A stretch of 64,000 bases of DNA from Sphingobacterium spiritivorum ATCC 33861 (GTDB taxonomy: Bacteria > Bacteroidota > Bacteroidia > Sphingobacteriales > Sphingobacteriaceae), in assembly GCF_000143765.1 (NCBI RefSeq), contig NZ_GL379770.1, positions 1-64,000 of the forward strand, written 5' to 3'. The translations under genes and the position numbers were made by a program. This document shows, in pieces, positions 1 through 8,485 of the stretch. The stretch's first letter is position 1. Every line of letters starts with the position of its first letter. The notes under the pieces were generated by a model. The model made no database searches. It was not told where the DNA came from and was given only the letters and a program-made list of their open reading frames with translations.

Positions 1-75
1 CACCAACGGACGCATCAACTGCATTTGCTGCTGTCCCCACCGGCAATATGATCCAGGCACAAACATCGCTGCGCT
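1..75. repeat. Diverged repeat, copy A (cut by window start)
   Basis: Bases 1-61 match 233-293 with about ten substitutions and no gaps, counted by eye (about 84% identity). Shared segments include CAACTGCATTTGC and GGCAAT. Similarity fades after about base 65. No convincing ORF is conserved between the copies, so this looks like a dispersed non-coding repeat or gene debris. The full unit may extend beyond the window. Confidence 0.6.
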
Positions 76-116
76 CATGCTTGCGCCATCCAAATAACAA
101 CGACTAACCAGATTAA

Positions 117-166
117 TTCTCTCCTTTTCAAGGAGAGATCCCGTTTATCGGGAGAGAGGTTGAGAA
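117..166. repeat. Double-hairpin REP-like module
   Basis: CTCTCCTT (119-126) pairs with AAGGAGAG (130-137) over a three-base loop. TCCCG (139-143) pairs with CGGGA (149-153). The purine-rich tail GAGAGAGGTTGAG follows. Two adjacent hairpins between the two repeat copies resemble the dispersed palindromic elements of many bacterial genomes. No gene is read through it convincingly. Confidence 0.5.
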
Positions 167-232
167 CCGATATTCTAAGTATACAGTTCTGTTACTTTTT
201 AGGCTACTCCACTTCTATGTTGTTGGTGAGCA

Positions 233-305
233 CACTAACAGACACGTCAACTGCATTTGCCGGTATCCCCACTGGCAATACGATACAGGCACAAGGAACT
301 TGCTT
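233..305. repeat. Diverged repeat, copy B
   Basis: Second copy of the repeat at 1-75, in the same orientation and 232 bp away. A 74-codon ORF (160-384) crosses it but runs through the repeat and into the terminator, has no family resemblance, and is not called. Together with copy A and the hairpins, it fills the whole 402 bp upstream of the sucD terminator; I see no gene there. Confidence 0.6.
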
Positions 306-353
306 ATGTCAGGCACATAATAGTGAAACTAATGGTATAGGGGGGGATAATAA

Positions 354-382
354 AAAAGCCGGAGTAAACTACTCCGGCTTTT
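354..382. terminator. Bidirectional terminator after sucD
   Basis: A 13-bp perfect stem (354-366 with 370-382) has an AAC loop and A/T tracts on both sides. It lies 20 bp beyond the sucD stop, so it should end the minus-strand sucD transcript. Confidence 0.85.
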
Positions 383-402
383 AAATATTTCAGTAAGAAG
401 GC

Positions 403-1275
403 TTATTTAGCTAATTCTTCAGCGATTGCTTTTCCGATTTCAGCAGGGGATTCTACAACACGAATTCCACATTCTGCCATGATTTTCATTTTAGCAGCAG
501 CAGTATCATCTGCACCACCTACGATAGCACCGGCGTGTCCCATACGACGTCCCGGAGGCGCTGTCTGACCTGCGATAAAACCAACAACAGGTTTTGTACC
601 GTGTTCTTTGATCCAACGAGCAGCTTCAGCTTCCATACCACCACCGATCTCACCAATCATGATGATACCTTTAGTCTCAGGGTCATTCATTAACAATTCT
701 ACAGCCTCTTTAGTAGTTGTACCAATAATAGGGTCACCACCGATACCGATAGCTGTGGTAATTCCTAATCCTGCTTTCACAGTCTGATCCACTGCTTCGT
801 ATGTTAATGTTCCAGATTTTGAAACGATACCTACATTACCTTTTTTGAAAATAAAGCCTGGCATGATACCAATTTTAGCTTCATCTGCAGTAATAATACC
901 TGGACAATTTGGACCGATCAAACGAGAGTTTTTGTCGCTCAGGTAAGATTTAACCTGAATCATATCTTTTGTAGGAATACCTTCAGTAATACAAACGATT
1001 ACTTCGATACCTGCAGCAGCAGCTTCCATAATCGCATCAGCAGCAAATGCCGGTGGTACGAAGATGATAGATACGTTAGCACCGGTTTTGTCTACAGCAT
1101 CCTGAACAGTGTTGAATACCGGACGGTCCAAATGTTGCTGACCACCTTTGCCGGGTGTTACACCACCTACGACATTTGTGCCATACTCAATCATTTGAGT
1201 AGCGTGATAAGTACCTTCTGTTCCTGTAAAGCCTTGTACGATAACTTTTGAATCTTTATTAACTAGTACACTCAT
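403..1275 (-). CDS. sucD: Succinyl-CoA synthetase (ligase) alpha subunit
   Basis: Substrate-level phosphorylation step of the TCA cycle: succinyl-CoA + NDP + Pi to succinate + NTP + CoA. The 290-residue length is normal for the family. An N-terminal CoA-binding Rossmann domain (about 1-125, with GFTGTEGT near 16-23) is followed by the ligase domain. The phosphorylated histidine is H247 in [12 protein letters not shown], and the SKSGTLTYE loop is intact. The beta subunit sucC is not adjacent, so the two subunits are encoded apart. An exact -7 box lies 23 nt upstream and a strong terminator follows. Monocistronic. Confidence 0.96.
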   Translation of the reverse strand: MSVLVNKDSKVIVQGFTGTEGTYHATQMIEYGTNVVGGVTPGKGGQQHLDRPVFNTVQDAVDKTGANVSIIFVPPAFAADAIMEAAAAGIEVIVCITEGIPTKDMIQVKSYLSDKNSRLIGPNCPGIITADEAKIGIMPGFIFKKGNVGIVSKSGTLTYEAVDQTVKAGLGITTAIGIGGDPIIGTTTKEAVELLMNDPETKGIIMIGEIGGGMEAEAARWIKEHGTKPVVGFIAGQTAPPGRRMGHAGAIVGGADDTAAAKMKIMAECGIRVVESPAEIGKAIAEELAK

Positions 1276-1297
1276 TTTTGTCTTGTTTTTTGCATCA

Positions 1298-1305
1298 CAA
1301 ATCTA
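1298..1305 (-). promoter_or_regulatory. sucD -7 box
   Basis: On the minus strand this reads TAGATTTG, an exact match to the Bacteroidota TAnnTTTG box, 23 nt before the sucD ATG. No clear TTG -33 element is visible at 19-21 nt. Confidence 0.55.
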
Positions 1306-1357
1306 CTGTTTTGCGATGATATCTAAAAGTTTAAATAGCGAACTTCTGAACTATTTT

Positions 1358-1891
1358 TCAATTAAATCTGTTTTTTACAACAAAATCCCATAAGACGATA
1401 CCGATTGTGACAGAAATATTAAAAGAATGCTTGGTGCCGAATTGAGGAATCTCCAGACATCCGTCCGAGATCTTCATGATTTCTTCATCTACACCGTGTA
1501 CTTCATTGCCAAAGACAAAGGCATATTTCTGATCTGATGAGGGTTCAAACTGATGTAGCATCACACTACCTTCAGCCTGTTCGATTGCCAGTATCTGATA
1601 TCCTTCCGCTTTTAATTTCTGAAGTCTGCTGACTAAATCAGGAGCATGTTCCCAATCTACAGATGAAGTGGCACCCAGTGCTGTTTTTTCTATTTCACGA
1701 TGAGGAGGAGTACCGGTGATACCTCCCAAAATAATTTTTTCGACTGCGAAAGCATCTGAAGTACGAAAGGCTGAGCCTACGTTGTGCATACTTCTTACAT
1801 TATCCAATACCAGTACAACCGGTATTTTAGATTGCTTTTTAAACGTTTCGACATCAGGACGCTGCAATTGGTCCATGGATAATTTTTGCAT
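1358..1891 (-). CDS. TrmH/SpoU-family RNA 2'-O-methyltransferase
   Basis: SPOUT-fold methyltransferase that transfers a methyl group from S-adenosylmethionine to a ribose 2'-OH in tRNA or rRNA. The family motifs are visible in order: LVLDNVRSMHNVGSAFRT (motif 1), FGNEVHGV (motif 2) and IPQFGTKHSFNISVTIGI (motif 3, the knotted SAM site). At about 177 residues it is a bare catalytic domain without an RNA-binding extension, so the substrate cannot be read from sequence. The longest frame opens at a TTG at 1897 that is part of the -7 box TATCTTTG and therefore cannot be the start. ATG 1891 would be leaderless; ATG 1876 is an alternative. Divergent from rpsT. Confidence 0.88.
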   Translation of the reverse strand: MQKLSMDQLQRPDVETFKKQSKIPVVLVLDNVRSMHNVGSAFRTSDAFAVEKIILGGITGTPPHREIEKTALGATSSVDWEHAPDLVSRLQKLKAEGYQILAIEQAEGSVMLHQFEPSSDQKYAFVFGNEVHGVDEEIMKISDGCLEIPQFGTKHSFNISVTIGIVLWDFVVKNRFN

Positions 1892-1894
1892 ATG

Positions 1895-1902
1895 CAAAGA
1901 TA
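1895..1902 (-). promoter_or_regulatory. -7 box of the TrmH-like gene
   Basis: TATCTTTG on the minus strand, an exact TAnnTTTG match whose last base is 4 nt before ATG 1891. It predicts a leaderless or very short-leader mRNA. Confidence 0.6.
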
Positions 1903-1927
1903 AGCAAGCAAAACTTTAATTTAGATT

Positions 1928-1957
1928 TTGATATATGAAAAATATGGGTTATTTTTG
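1928..1957 (+). promoter_or_regulatory. rpsT promoter
   Basis: TTG at 1928-1930, a 19-nt spacer, then TATTTTTG at 1950-1957. This is a full match to the Bacteroidota housekeeping promoter (-33 TTG, -7 TAnnTTTG). The leader to the rpsT ATG is about 35-40 nt. Confidence 0.8.
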
Positions 1958-1999
1958 CAGTCCGAAATTTAAGTAAAGAAATAAATTTAGCTAATAGAA

Positions 2000-2254
2000 A
2001 TGGCAAATCATAAATCAGCGATCAAAAGAATTAGAGCAAATGCAACTAAGCGTTTGAGAAACCGTTACCAAGCAAAAACGACTCGTAACGCAATCAAAAA
2101 ATTACGTAACACTACTTCAGCAGAAGAAGCTAAAACTTTATTACCTCGTGTAATTTCTATGTTGGATCGTTTGGCTAAGAAAAACGTAATTCACAAGAAA
2201 AAAGCTGCTAACAACAAATCGAAATTGACTAAATTGGTTAACAAATTAGGTTAA
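2000..2254 (+). CDS. rpsT: 30S ribosomal protein S20
   Basis: Small-subunit protein that binds 16S rRNA. It is 84 residues, strongly basic, and opens with the family signature [12 protein letters not shown] followed by alternating Lys/Arg helices and [17 protein letters not shown] near the C-terminus. Codon use is biased as expected for a highly expressed gene. It is monocistronic, with its own consensus promoter and a hairpin terminator 35 bp downstream. Confidence 0.97.
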   Translation: MANHKSAIKRIRANATKRLRNRYQAKTTRNAIKKLRNTTSAEEAKTLLPRVISMLDRLAKKNVIHKKKAANNKSKLTKLVNKLG

Positions 2255-2288
2255 TTCCTCGTTAGACCTGTTTAAAAGCGATATAGTA

Positions 2289-2315
2289 GGGATACATGAA
2301 TAATGTATCCCTTTT
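2289..2315 (+). terminator. rpsT terminator
   Basis: GGGATACAT (2289-2297) pairs with ATGTATCCC (2303-2311) over a five-base loop, followed by TTTT. Confidence 0.85.
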
Positions 2316-2330
2316 CTCGTTGCGATACGA

Positions 2331-2368
2331 CAGAGGGCCTGATTATAGCTAATCAGGCCCTCTGTTTT
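2331..2368. terminator. 15-bp perfect stem between convergent genes
   Basis: A perfect 15-bp stem (2331-2345 with 2350-2364) has a four-base loop and TTTT on the plus side. It starts 2 bp beyond the stop of the minus-strand DUF1080 gene and probably ends transcription from both directions. Confidence 0.75.
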
Positions 2369-3218
2369 ATTTCTGTTTAATGATTTGTTGTACGATCTTA
2401 TCCAGTTTTTTAGGATCTTTCATGTAAGGCTCCAGATTATATAATTCGACCTTTTTGAAATCTATAGGGTGACTTTCACTCTGAAGAGAAATATATCCCT
2501 GCTTCAGCAACTGCCCGTCTTTTTTCTGAGCCGGATCATAATCAGATACACTTCCTCCTCCGATCTGCGGTTTATTATACTCCAATACTACCTGACCTTC
2601 CAGGATATGCTGAATAACAGAATCTCCTAATACCACAAAGTCTGCTGTTACCCATTGATCTCCGTGGTAAGTTTTGGATTTAGAACTGATACAGTGTGGA
2701 GTGAATAATTTCTCATTCATAACGACATTGGTACCAGGTGTACACAGGTTGCTTGTTGTACGTTCATTTTTTCCGTCTCCACCTAACAATTGTCCTTCAA
2801 TGGATATCGGAAAGTCCTGATTTTTCAACATTGTACGCGGATCCTGACCATGCAGCATTGCCCCGCTGTTACGCCATGCCCAACCTTCACCCTCCGGCGC
2901 CTGTTCCCCTACGAAGCGGTATTGTACCCGCAGGACGTAAGCACTGAATGGTTTGTCGTAGGCAATATGACCATATTGTTTGTCAAAGGATTTATAACCA
3001 TCATATCTTACTTTTAGGAGCCCGTCTTCAACTCTGAATGTATTCGCATAATTATCGCCTACTTCGTGTTGACGGATCTTAATGATCCAGTTTTTCATGT
3101 CTTTTCCGTTGAATAACTGGATAGGTTTTGGAGTCTTTACAGTTTGTGCAGCTAAGGGAGCAGAGGAGAATAATAAAACTCCTATGCTTAGAGCTGCAAA
3201 TGCATTCTTTAGTTTCAT
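2367..3218 (-). CDS. Secreted DUF1080 (3-keto-disaccharide hydrolase-like) protein
   Basis: 283 residues with a signal peptide (MKLKNAFAALSIGVLLFSSA, cleavage near AAQT), so it acts in the periplasm or at the surface. The mature part has the DUF1080 beta-sandwich pattern: IQLFNGKDMKNW at the start of the domain, FRVEDGLLKVRYDGY, NSGAMLHGQDP in the middle and GYISLQSESHPIDFKKVEL at the end. Some family members hydrolyse 3-keto-glycosides; the exact substrate is unknown here. A TATCTTTA sequence 22 nt upstream resembles a -7 box with one mismatch. The AraC-type regulator next to it is on the same strand and may control it. Confidence 0.85.
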   Translation of the reverse strand: MKLKNAFAALSIGVLLFSSAPLAAQTVKTPKPIQLFNGKDMKNWIIKIRQHEVGDNYANTFRVEDGLLKVRYDGYKSFDKQYGHIAYDKPFSAYVLRVQYRFVGEQAPEGEGWAWRNSGAMLHGQDPRTMLKNQDFPISIEGQLLGGDGKNERTTSNLCTPGTNVVMNEKLFTPHCISSKSKTYHGDQWVTADFVVLGDSVIQHILEGQVVLEYNKPQIGGGSVSDYDPAQKKDGQLLKQGYISLQSESHPIDFKKVELYNLEPYMKDPKKLDKIVQQIIKQK

Positions 3219-3278
3219 AGTATGGTTTGTGTCTTTCGCTAAAGATAGTGAAAAAATAACAGGAAGCAGAGGCCAGGC

Positions 3279-4091
3279 TTACAGCAAATGGTTTTTGTGC
3301 TTGACATATTCACTTGGGCGCAATCCCACTATTTTATTAAAGGTATTGCTGAAAGTAGGAAGGCTGCTGTATCCGACTTTGAGAGCCACTTCATTGACCG
3401 TTAATTTTTCATCCAGTAACAATTTCAGTGCCTTTAACATCCTTAGAATGGTATAGTATTGTATGAAGGACATATTAAGTTCTTTTTGGAAGAGACGGGC
3501 AAGCGTACGTTCGCTGATGTCAAACTGTTTGGCTACATCTTTAAAACTTACGTTTTCTTCAATTCTGCTATCCAGATAAGTAATAATATCCTTTAATTTG
3601 GTATGACTGGGATAAGGCAAAGCCAGAGGAAGTTCTGTCTGAGACAATTCCGGCAGAATTAGTTTGAATGCTTTGGCAATAGAGTACTTAGGCTCTTCAA
3701 CGGGAAAGATATTACCATTCCATCTGTTAGTAAACATGATCAGTTCAATCAGCAGATCGTTTACGGGATAGATGTTGATCTTATCGAAAAAATCTGTATC
3801 TGTTTCAAATTTGGGAAAATACAGATTTCGCATAATCACTTCAGGACTGCTGGGATGAATGCTGTGTTTCATACCGGATGGTATCCAGATGTAATGACGT
3901 GCCGGAAGAAAAAAGGATTTATCTGGTGTCTTCAGAAATACAACTCCCCCTTCAGTATATAGAAACTGCCCTTTTTGATGCATATGTTCAGCAATAAAGC
4001 TTTCACCCATCACTTTATGATGACAATAGATGCTGTCTTCAAATGCATCTACTTCTGTCATGTAATACCGATCTACATATTTGGCTTCCAT
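3279..4091 (-). CDS. AraC-family transcriptional regulator
   Basis: 270 residues. The N-terminal half looks like a cupin-type effector domain (GQFLYTEGGVVFLKTP and HYIWIPSGMKHSI, residues about 40-80). The C-terminal 100 residues form the double helix-turn-helix of the family: VSFKDVAKQFDISERTLARL, then VNEVALKVGYSSLPTFSNTF and GLRPSEYVKHK. The ligand is probably a small sugar or aromatic, but the sequence does not show which. It lies 60 bp upstream of the DUF1080 gene on the same strand and is divergent from the CoA-transferase gene; either could be a target. Confidence 0.88.
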   Translation of the reverse strand: MEAKYVDRYYMTEVDAFEDSIYCHHKVMGESFIAEHMHQKGQFLYTEGGVVFLKTPDKSFFLPARHYIWIPSGMKHSIHPSSPEVIMRNLYFPKFETDTDFFDKINIYPVNDLLIELIMFTNRWNGNIFPVEEPKYSIAKAFKLILPELSQTELPLALPYPSHTKLKDIITYLDSRIEENVSFKDVAKQFDISERTLARLFQKELNMSFIQYYTILRMLKALKLLLDEKLTVNEVALKVGYSSLPTFSNTFNKIVGLRPSEYVKHKNHLL

Positions 4092-4449
4092 CTTGGAGAA
4101 ATTTTAATGATTAAATCCTTGATTAACAATTATAATGTATAAAAGTAAGTCTGTACTTACCTGTAAACTGCTCAAAAGTTAGTTGATACTCATTTCTGAG
4201 GATTGTCCTCTTGATTATAACGGTCATACTATCAATATTTTACACAGATAAAAATGTCTTATTCCGGTAAAAAAGAAGTTAATAAAATGATATTAATCAC
4301 TGATTCATAAATATTTACAAATATATCGTCTTTATTGGATAATTTTGTGGCAAAACGCAATAAAATGCCAAATAAATAAATGGTTAATATTGTCTGTGCT
4401 CTTTATGAGCGGGTTGTAAATGAGGTTTGATAAGTTTTTATTTATAAAT
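4092..4449. promoter_or_regulatory. Divergent intergenic region, AraC gene / CoA-transferase
   Basis: An AT-rich 358-bp stretch without a gene. A small dyad GTAAGT-CTGT-ACTTAC (4145-4160) sits about 55 bp upstream of the AraC-type gene and could be an operator. TAATTTTG at 4340-4347 is an exact -7 box for the plus-strand gene, giving a leader of roughly 95 nt. No clear -33 TTG is seen. Nothing else is recognisable. Confidence 0.5.
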
Positions 4450-5940
4450 ATGACAGAGGAAAGAATTCGGTTAGAAAGTCTTAAAGATAAAGTAGTCAGT
4501 GCTGCTGAGGCAGCTCTTCTCTTCGAAGATAATATGGTTGTAGGTTCCAGTGGTTTTACAAAAGCCGGAGATAGTAAAGTGGTATTGCCAGCCTTAGCAG
4601 AGCGGGCGCAGAAGGAGAAAATAAAGATTACATTAATGACCGGAGCTTCACTTGGTCATGATACGGATGGCAAACTGGCTGAAGCAGGGGCACTGAAGAA
4701 AAGAATGCCTTTTCAGGTAGATCGTGTGTTGCGTAAAAAGATAAATGATGGTGAAGTTCTTTTTATAGATCAGCATTTGAGCGAAAGTGCAGAGCTTTTA
4801 CATAATAAAAATCTTCCTCCTGTCGACATTGCTGTTCTTGAAGTTGCTTATATCGATCGTGACGGAAGTCTTGTCCCTACTACATCGGTAGGTAATTCGG
4901 CTACGTTTGCAGCTTTGGCGAATAAAGTTATTTTAGAAATCAATACTGCTGTTCCGTTGGATGTATTAGGTATTCATGACATCTATCAGGCAGAAGATTA
5001 TCCATATCGTAATGTGATTCCAATTGTAGCTCCCTGGAATAAAATTGGAAGAAAGACGATTCCGATTAATCCTGACAAAATCGCAGCTATCGTATTTACA
5101 GATATTGTAGACAGCCCGGCAGATATTGCCGAACCTGATGTGAAGACTACAGCTATTGCCAATCATATTATGGCATTCTTTGAAAATGAGGTGAAATTAG
5201 GCCATTTGACAGACCGTTTACTTCCTTTGCAGGCTGGTATCGGAAAAGTAGCAAATGCTGTATTAACAGGTTTTAAGGATAGCAATTTTTACGATCTGAC
5301 TATGTTTTCGGAAGTATTGCAGGACAGTGCTTTTGATCTTATTGATTCCGGTAAATTATCATTTGCTTCAGCTTCTTCTATCACTGTTTCCAAAGAATGT
5401 TACAGCAGGGTATTTGATAACCTGCAAAAATACAGAGATCGTATTGTGCTGAGACCGCAGAATATTTCCAATACTCCCGGATTGATTCGTCGTCTCGGAG
5501 TAATCGCAATCAACACTGCAATAGAGTTTGATATCTATGGTAATGTTAACTCTACACATATCAGTGGTACGAAGATTATGAATGGTATTGGCGGTTCCGG
5601 AGATTTTGCACGTAATGCTTTCCTAAGTATTTTTGTGACGCAGGCAGCCTCCAAAGAGAATGCTATTTCTCATGTGTTGCCAATGGTATCGCATGTGGAT
5701 CATACAGAACATGATGTGGATATACTGGTGACCGATATAGGTCTTGCAGATCTAAGAGGATTGGCTCCCCGTGAACGGGCACAGGTTATTATAGACAATT
5801 GTGTACATCCTGATTTCAGAGAAGAATTGCAGTCGTATTTTGACCGCGCAAAGGAAAGAGGAGGTCATACTCCTCACTTGCTGGAAGAGGCTTTCAGCTG
5901 GCATATCCGTCTCAGCGAGACCGGTACCATGAAGAAATAA
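4450..5940 (+). CDS. Acetyl-CoA hydrolase / succinate:acetate CoA-transferase
   Basis: Class I CoA-transferase that moves CoA between acyl-CoA and an acid, typically succinyl-CoA and acetate; some members act as hydrolases. About 496 residues from the chosen start. The catalytic glutamate is E288 in MFSEVLQD. The oxyanion-loop pattern GIGKVANAV and the C-terminal GIGGSGDFARNAF motif are present. An in-frame ATG at 4420 adds ten hydrophobic residues absent from the family, so ATG 4450 (MTEERIRLES) is preferred. The overlapping terminator in the 3' end of gldFG follows. Central metabolism role inferred; the physiological partner acid is uncertain. Confidence 0.88.
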   Translation: MTEERIRLESLKDKVVSAAEAALLFEDNMVVGSSGFTKAGDSKVVLPALAERAQKEKIKITLMTGASLGHDTDGKLAEAGALKKRMPFQVDRVLRKKINDGEVLFIDQHLSESAELLHNKNLPPVDIAVLEVAYIDRDGSLVPTTSVGNSATFAALANKVILEINTAVPLDVLGIHDIYQAEDYPYRNVIPIVAPWNKIGRKTIPINPDKIAAIVFTDIVDSPADIAEPDVKTTAIANHIMAFFENEVKLGHLTDRLLPLQAGIGKVANAVLTGFKDSNFYDLTMFSEVLQDSAFDLIDSGKLSFASASSITVSKECYSRVFDNLQKYRDRIVLRPQNISNTPGLIRRLGVIAINTAIEFDIYGNVNSTHISGTKIMNGIGGSGDFARNAFLSIFVTQAASKENAISHVLPMVSHVDHTEHDVDILVTDIGLADLRGLAPRERAQVIIDNCVHPDFREELQSYFDRAKERGGHTPHLLEEAFSWHIRLSETGTMKK

Positions 5941-5957
5941 TAATGAACTAAATATAC

Positions 5958-5991
5958 AGCCGTCACTAAATACCAGGGGCGGCTTTTTTTG
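5958..5991 (+). terminator. Terminator of the CoA-transferase gene
   Basis: AGCCG (5958-5962) pairs with CGGCT (5980-5984), followed by a run of T to 5991. The right arm lies inside the last codons of the convergent gldFG gene, so the 3' ends of the two genes share sequence. Confidence 0.6.
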
Positions 5992-8386
5992 TATACTTTC
6001 TTTTTCGTAACAGCTGTTGCAGCAATCCTGCCAAAAACAGAATTACAACGGGTAATACTACATTTATAAACTGCCATTGCAATTTATCTTTCCGAACAAG
6101 CGCCTGATCCAGCATACGCAGTTTGACCTCCCTGTTGCGGAGTGATATCAGAGAGGTATCATTTAATAAATAGTCCACAGCATTTTCCAGAAATGCTTTA
6201 TTTGCAAACTGTTGATTGGTATAGCGATCCCATCCCAGTGGGAAAGGAGATTGATCCGATGCGTTAACCTGATTGATGAGCCAGTCACCATCTGCAATAG
6301 CCAGCATTTTTGCGGGCTTAGATACCGAAGACAAGTCTGCAGGATTTTGAATTCCTGCCGGAGCCGGGCGATTTCCAAAAATATAAGGAAATTTCCCCTG
6401 TAGCAACACGGCTACGGTAGCCGGATTGCTTTTGAAGCGTGCAGGATCTGGCTGTTCTTCTACCATTTGCAATGATATTGTGGCCGGGGTGCTGAGTATA
6501 CGTGTAAAGGGAGAGGATTGGAGTATGATTTCTTTTTTAATGCCATTTGCTTCAATAGTATCTATAGTTCCTGTGAATTCGGTACGTATTCCGTCCAGGT
6601 TTTTAACAATAGGATTCGTGGATACCGGCATAAGAATAGGATAAAATAACCAGGGAGCGAGCTCTATTTGAGATTGTCCGCCAACATTGCCTACACTGAT
6701 TGGAATCTGTCCGCAGTTCATATCTGCTACAAGGTTATAATTAAAACGTAAGCCATACAGGAAGAGCTGATCGTCCAGATTGAGTTGTCGTCCTATTATG
6801 GGCTGTTCTCCTGTTGCTCTAAGTTGATCCAGACTTGCATCTATCTGATCGATTGCCCATATGACATTTCCACCATTTCTTATAAAATAATCTATCTTGT
6901 ATTTGTCACTTTCTGAAAATGCTTTAACCGGTTTGGCAATGACCATGATATCCAGCTTTTTCAGACCTTCATAATCGAGGGAGTCCAGAAGGATACGTCC
7001 AACCTCATTCCCGTTCATAAGTGAATGCATGGCATCATACAATTGCAGGTCTGTGGCTTCCCCATGTCCTTCTGTAAATCCTATGTATGGAAAATCCTTT
7101 TTTGTAACTTTAGTAATAGCGGATATAAAGGCATATTCCAGATTTTGAATAGAATTATTCAGGATCTGTTCCGGACTTGCACTGCTTCTGTTCTGCAGGA
7201 GATTGAGCGCAATTTCCCGGTCCTCGGTAGAAATAATGGCGCCGGGGAAAATCATTTTTTGATTGAATCCGGATTCTGATTTTACACTGAGATTGGTGGG
7301 GTATAATCCTCTTCCGACCAATGCCTGTGTAAATTCCTGTTGTTCCGCAGGCGTACCTGTCAATGGATTTAATATATTGAATTTAATCCTGCCATTGGAA
7401 TAAGAGCGTAAGTCTGATGCCATATCAATAGCTGCTTTTTTCAGGCGGTCAAATCCACTGGGTAATTCTCCATCAAGAAAGATGGTAATATATATGTCTT
7501 TATCTAATTTCTTGACAATGTTTTTGGATGTATCAGTCAGGGTAAACCGCTTGTCTGCTGTGAAATCAATACGGTCAAACCCTGAATTCAGAAGTCCTGA
7601 ATTGAGAAGAATGACAATAGCTATGGTGGCTCCATAATAGGTAAAGGTCTTCTTTCTTGGATTGAATCGACGACGGAGATGTCCTACGGTCAATACTAAA
7701 AAGAACAGGGGTACAGAAATAAAATACAGAAAATCAGATAGTGTAAGTACACCGCGGCTGATAGCCAGATAATGTTCCTGAAATCCGATGTTTTTGACAA
7801 ACGTCTCATAAGAATTAAGGGCACTTAACTGGCTGACAGCATTAAAACCATAAAACGCAATGAAACTACAAAAGACAGCCAGTAAAAATGAAACAATTGC
7901 ATTTTTTGAAAGGGAGGAACAAAAGAGTCCTATAGCAACAAATCCAATCCCTAAAAGTATTAATCCGATATATGAACCAACAGTCGCACCGATATCTATA
8001 TTGCCGGTAGGGTTTGCTAAAAAGTAAACGGAAATAGCATAGATAATAGTTGGCAAAATTGCTAATGTGGTGATGGTAATACCACCTAAAAACTTACCCA
8101 GAACAATCTGTCTTACTGTAACCGGACGACTTAGAAGAAGGTCATATGTACCATCCGCCTTTTCTCCGGCAATAGACCGCATTGTAACGGCAGGTATAAG
8201 AAATATAAAGAGGTAAGGTGTAAGCGAAAAAAAACCTTCCAGGGTAGCATAGCCATTGTCAAGAATACTGGTTTCCGGGAATACCCAAAACAATAAACCG
8301 GTAACTAAGAGAAATAAGCCTATGGCAAGATATCCGATAAGTGCATTGAAATACGAGGATACCTCTTTTTTATAAATACTAAGCAA
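5966..8386 (-). CDS. GldF-GldG fusion, gliding-type ABC transporter permease/auxiliary subunit
   Basis: 806 residues. Residues 1 to about 240 are an ABC-2 permease with six membrane helices and the GldF pattern IAGEKADGTYDLLLSRPVTV. After a short basic linker (RRRFNPRKKTFTYY), a seventh helix starts the GldG-like part (about 250-790), a large extracytoplasmic domain with FDRIDFTADKRFTLT and NGGNVIWAIDQID. A final helix and a basic cytoplasmic tail close the protein. In Flavobacterium johnsoniae GldF and GldG are separate proteins of about 241 and 561 residues, whose sum matches this length. Works with the ATPase gldA encoded 0.7 kb upstream on the same strand. Confidence 0.88.
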   Translation of the reverse strand: MLSIYKKEVSSYFNALIGYLAIGLFLLVTGLLFWVFPETSILDNGYATLEGFFSLTPYLFIFLIPAVTMRSIAGEKADGTYDLLLSRPVTVRQIVLGKFLGGITITTLAILPTIIYAISVYFLANPTGNIDIGATVGSYIGLILLGIGFVAIGLFCSSLSKNAIVSFLLAVFCSFIAFYGFNAVSQLSALNSYETFVKNIGFQEHYLAISRGVLTLSDFLYFISVPLFFLVLTVGHLRRRFNPRKKTFTYYGATIAIVILLNSGLLNSGFDRIDFTADKRFTLTDTSKNIVKKLDKDIYITIFLDGELPSGFDRLKKAAIDMASDLRSYSNGRIKFNILNPLTGTPAEQQEFTQALVGRGLYPTNLSVKSESGFNQKMIFPGAIISTEDREIALNLLQNRSSASPEQILNNSIQNLEYAFISAITKVTKKDFPYIGFTEGHGEATDLQLYDAMHSLMNGNEVGRILLDSLDYEGLKKLDIMVIAKPVKAFSESDKYKIDYFIRNGGNVIWAIDQIDASLDQLRATGEQPIIGRQLNLDDQLFLYGLRFNYNLVADMNCGQIPISVGNVGGQSQIELAPWLFYPILMPVSTNPIVKNLDGIRTEFTGTIDTIEANGIKKEIILQSSPFTRILSTPATISLQMVEEQPDPARFKSNPATVAVLLQGKFPYIFGNRPAPAGIQNPADLSSVSKPAKMLAIADGDWLINQVNASDQSPFPLGWDRYTNQQFANKAFLENAVDYLLNDTSLISLRNREVKLRMLDQALVRKDKLQWQFINVVLPVVILFLAGLLQQLLRKRKYTKKAAPGI

Positions 8387-8485
8387 AATGTCTTGTTTTT
8401 TGCTTCGAAAATAGCAAATAGAAGGCGGTAAAACAAGAAATTACCGGCTGATCAACCGGTACTTTCTTAATGGATTAAGTTAAAA

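Noticed and set aside
160..384. 74-codon ORF over the repeat region
   Set aside because: It crosses repeat copy B and the sucD terminator, shows no family resemblance, and repeat divergence is not biased to third positions as far as I can see.
4145..4160. Dyad GTAAGT-CTGT-ACTTAC as an AraC operator
   Set aside because: AraC-type proteins usually bind direct repeats; a single 6-bp dyad in AT-rich DNA is weak evidence. Mentioned only within the intergenic entry.
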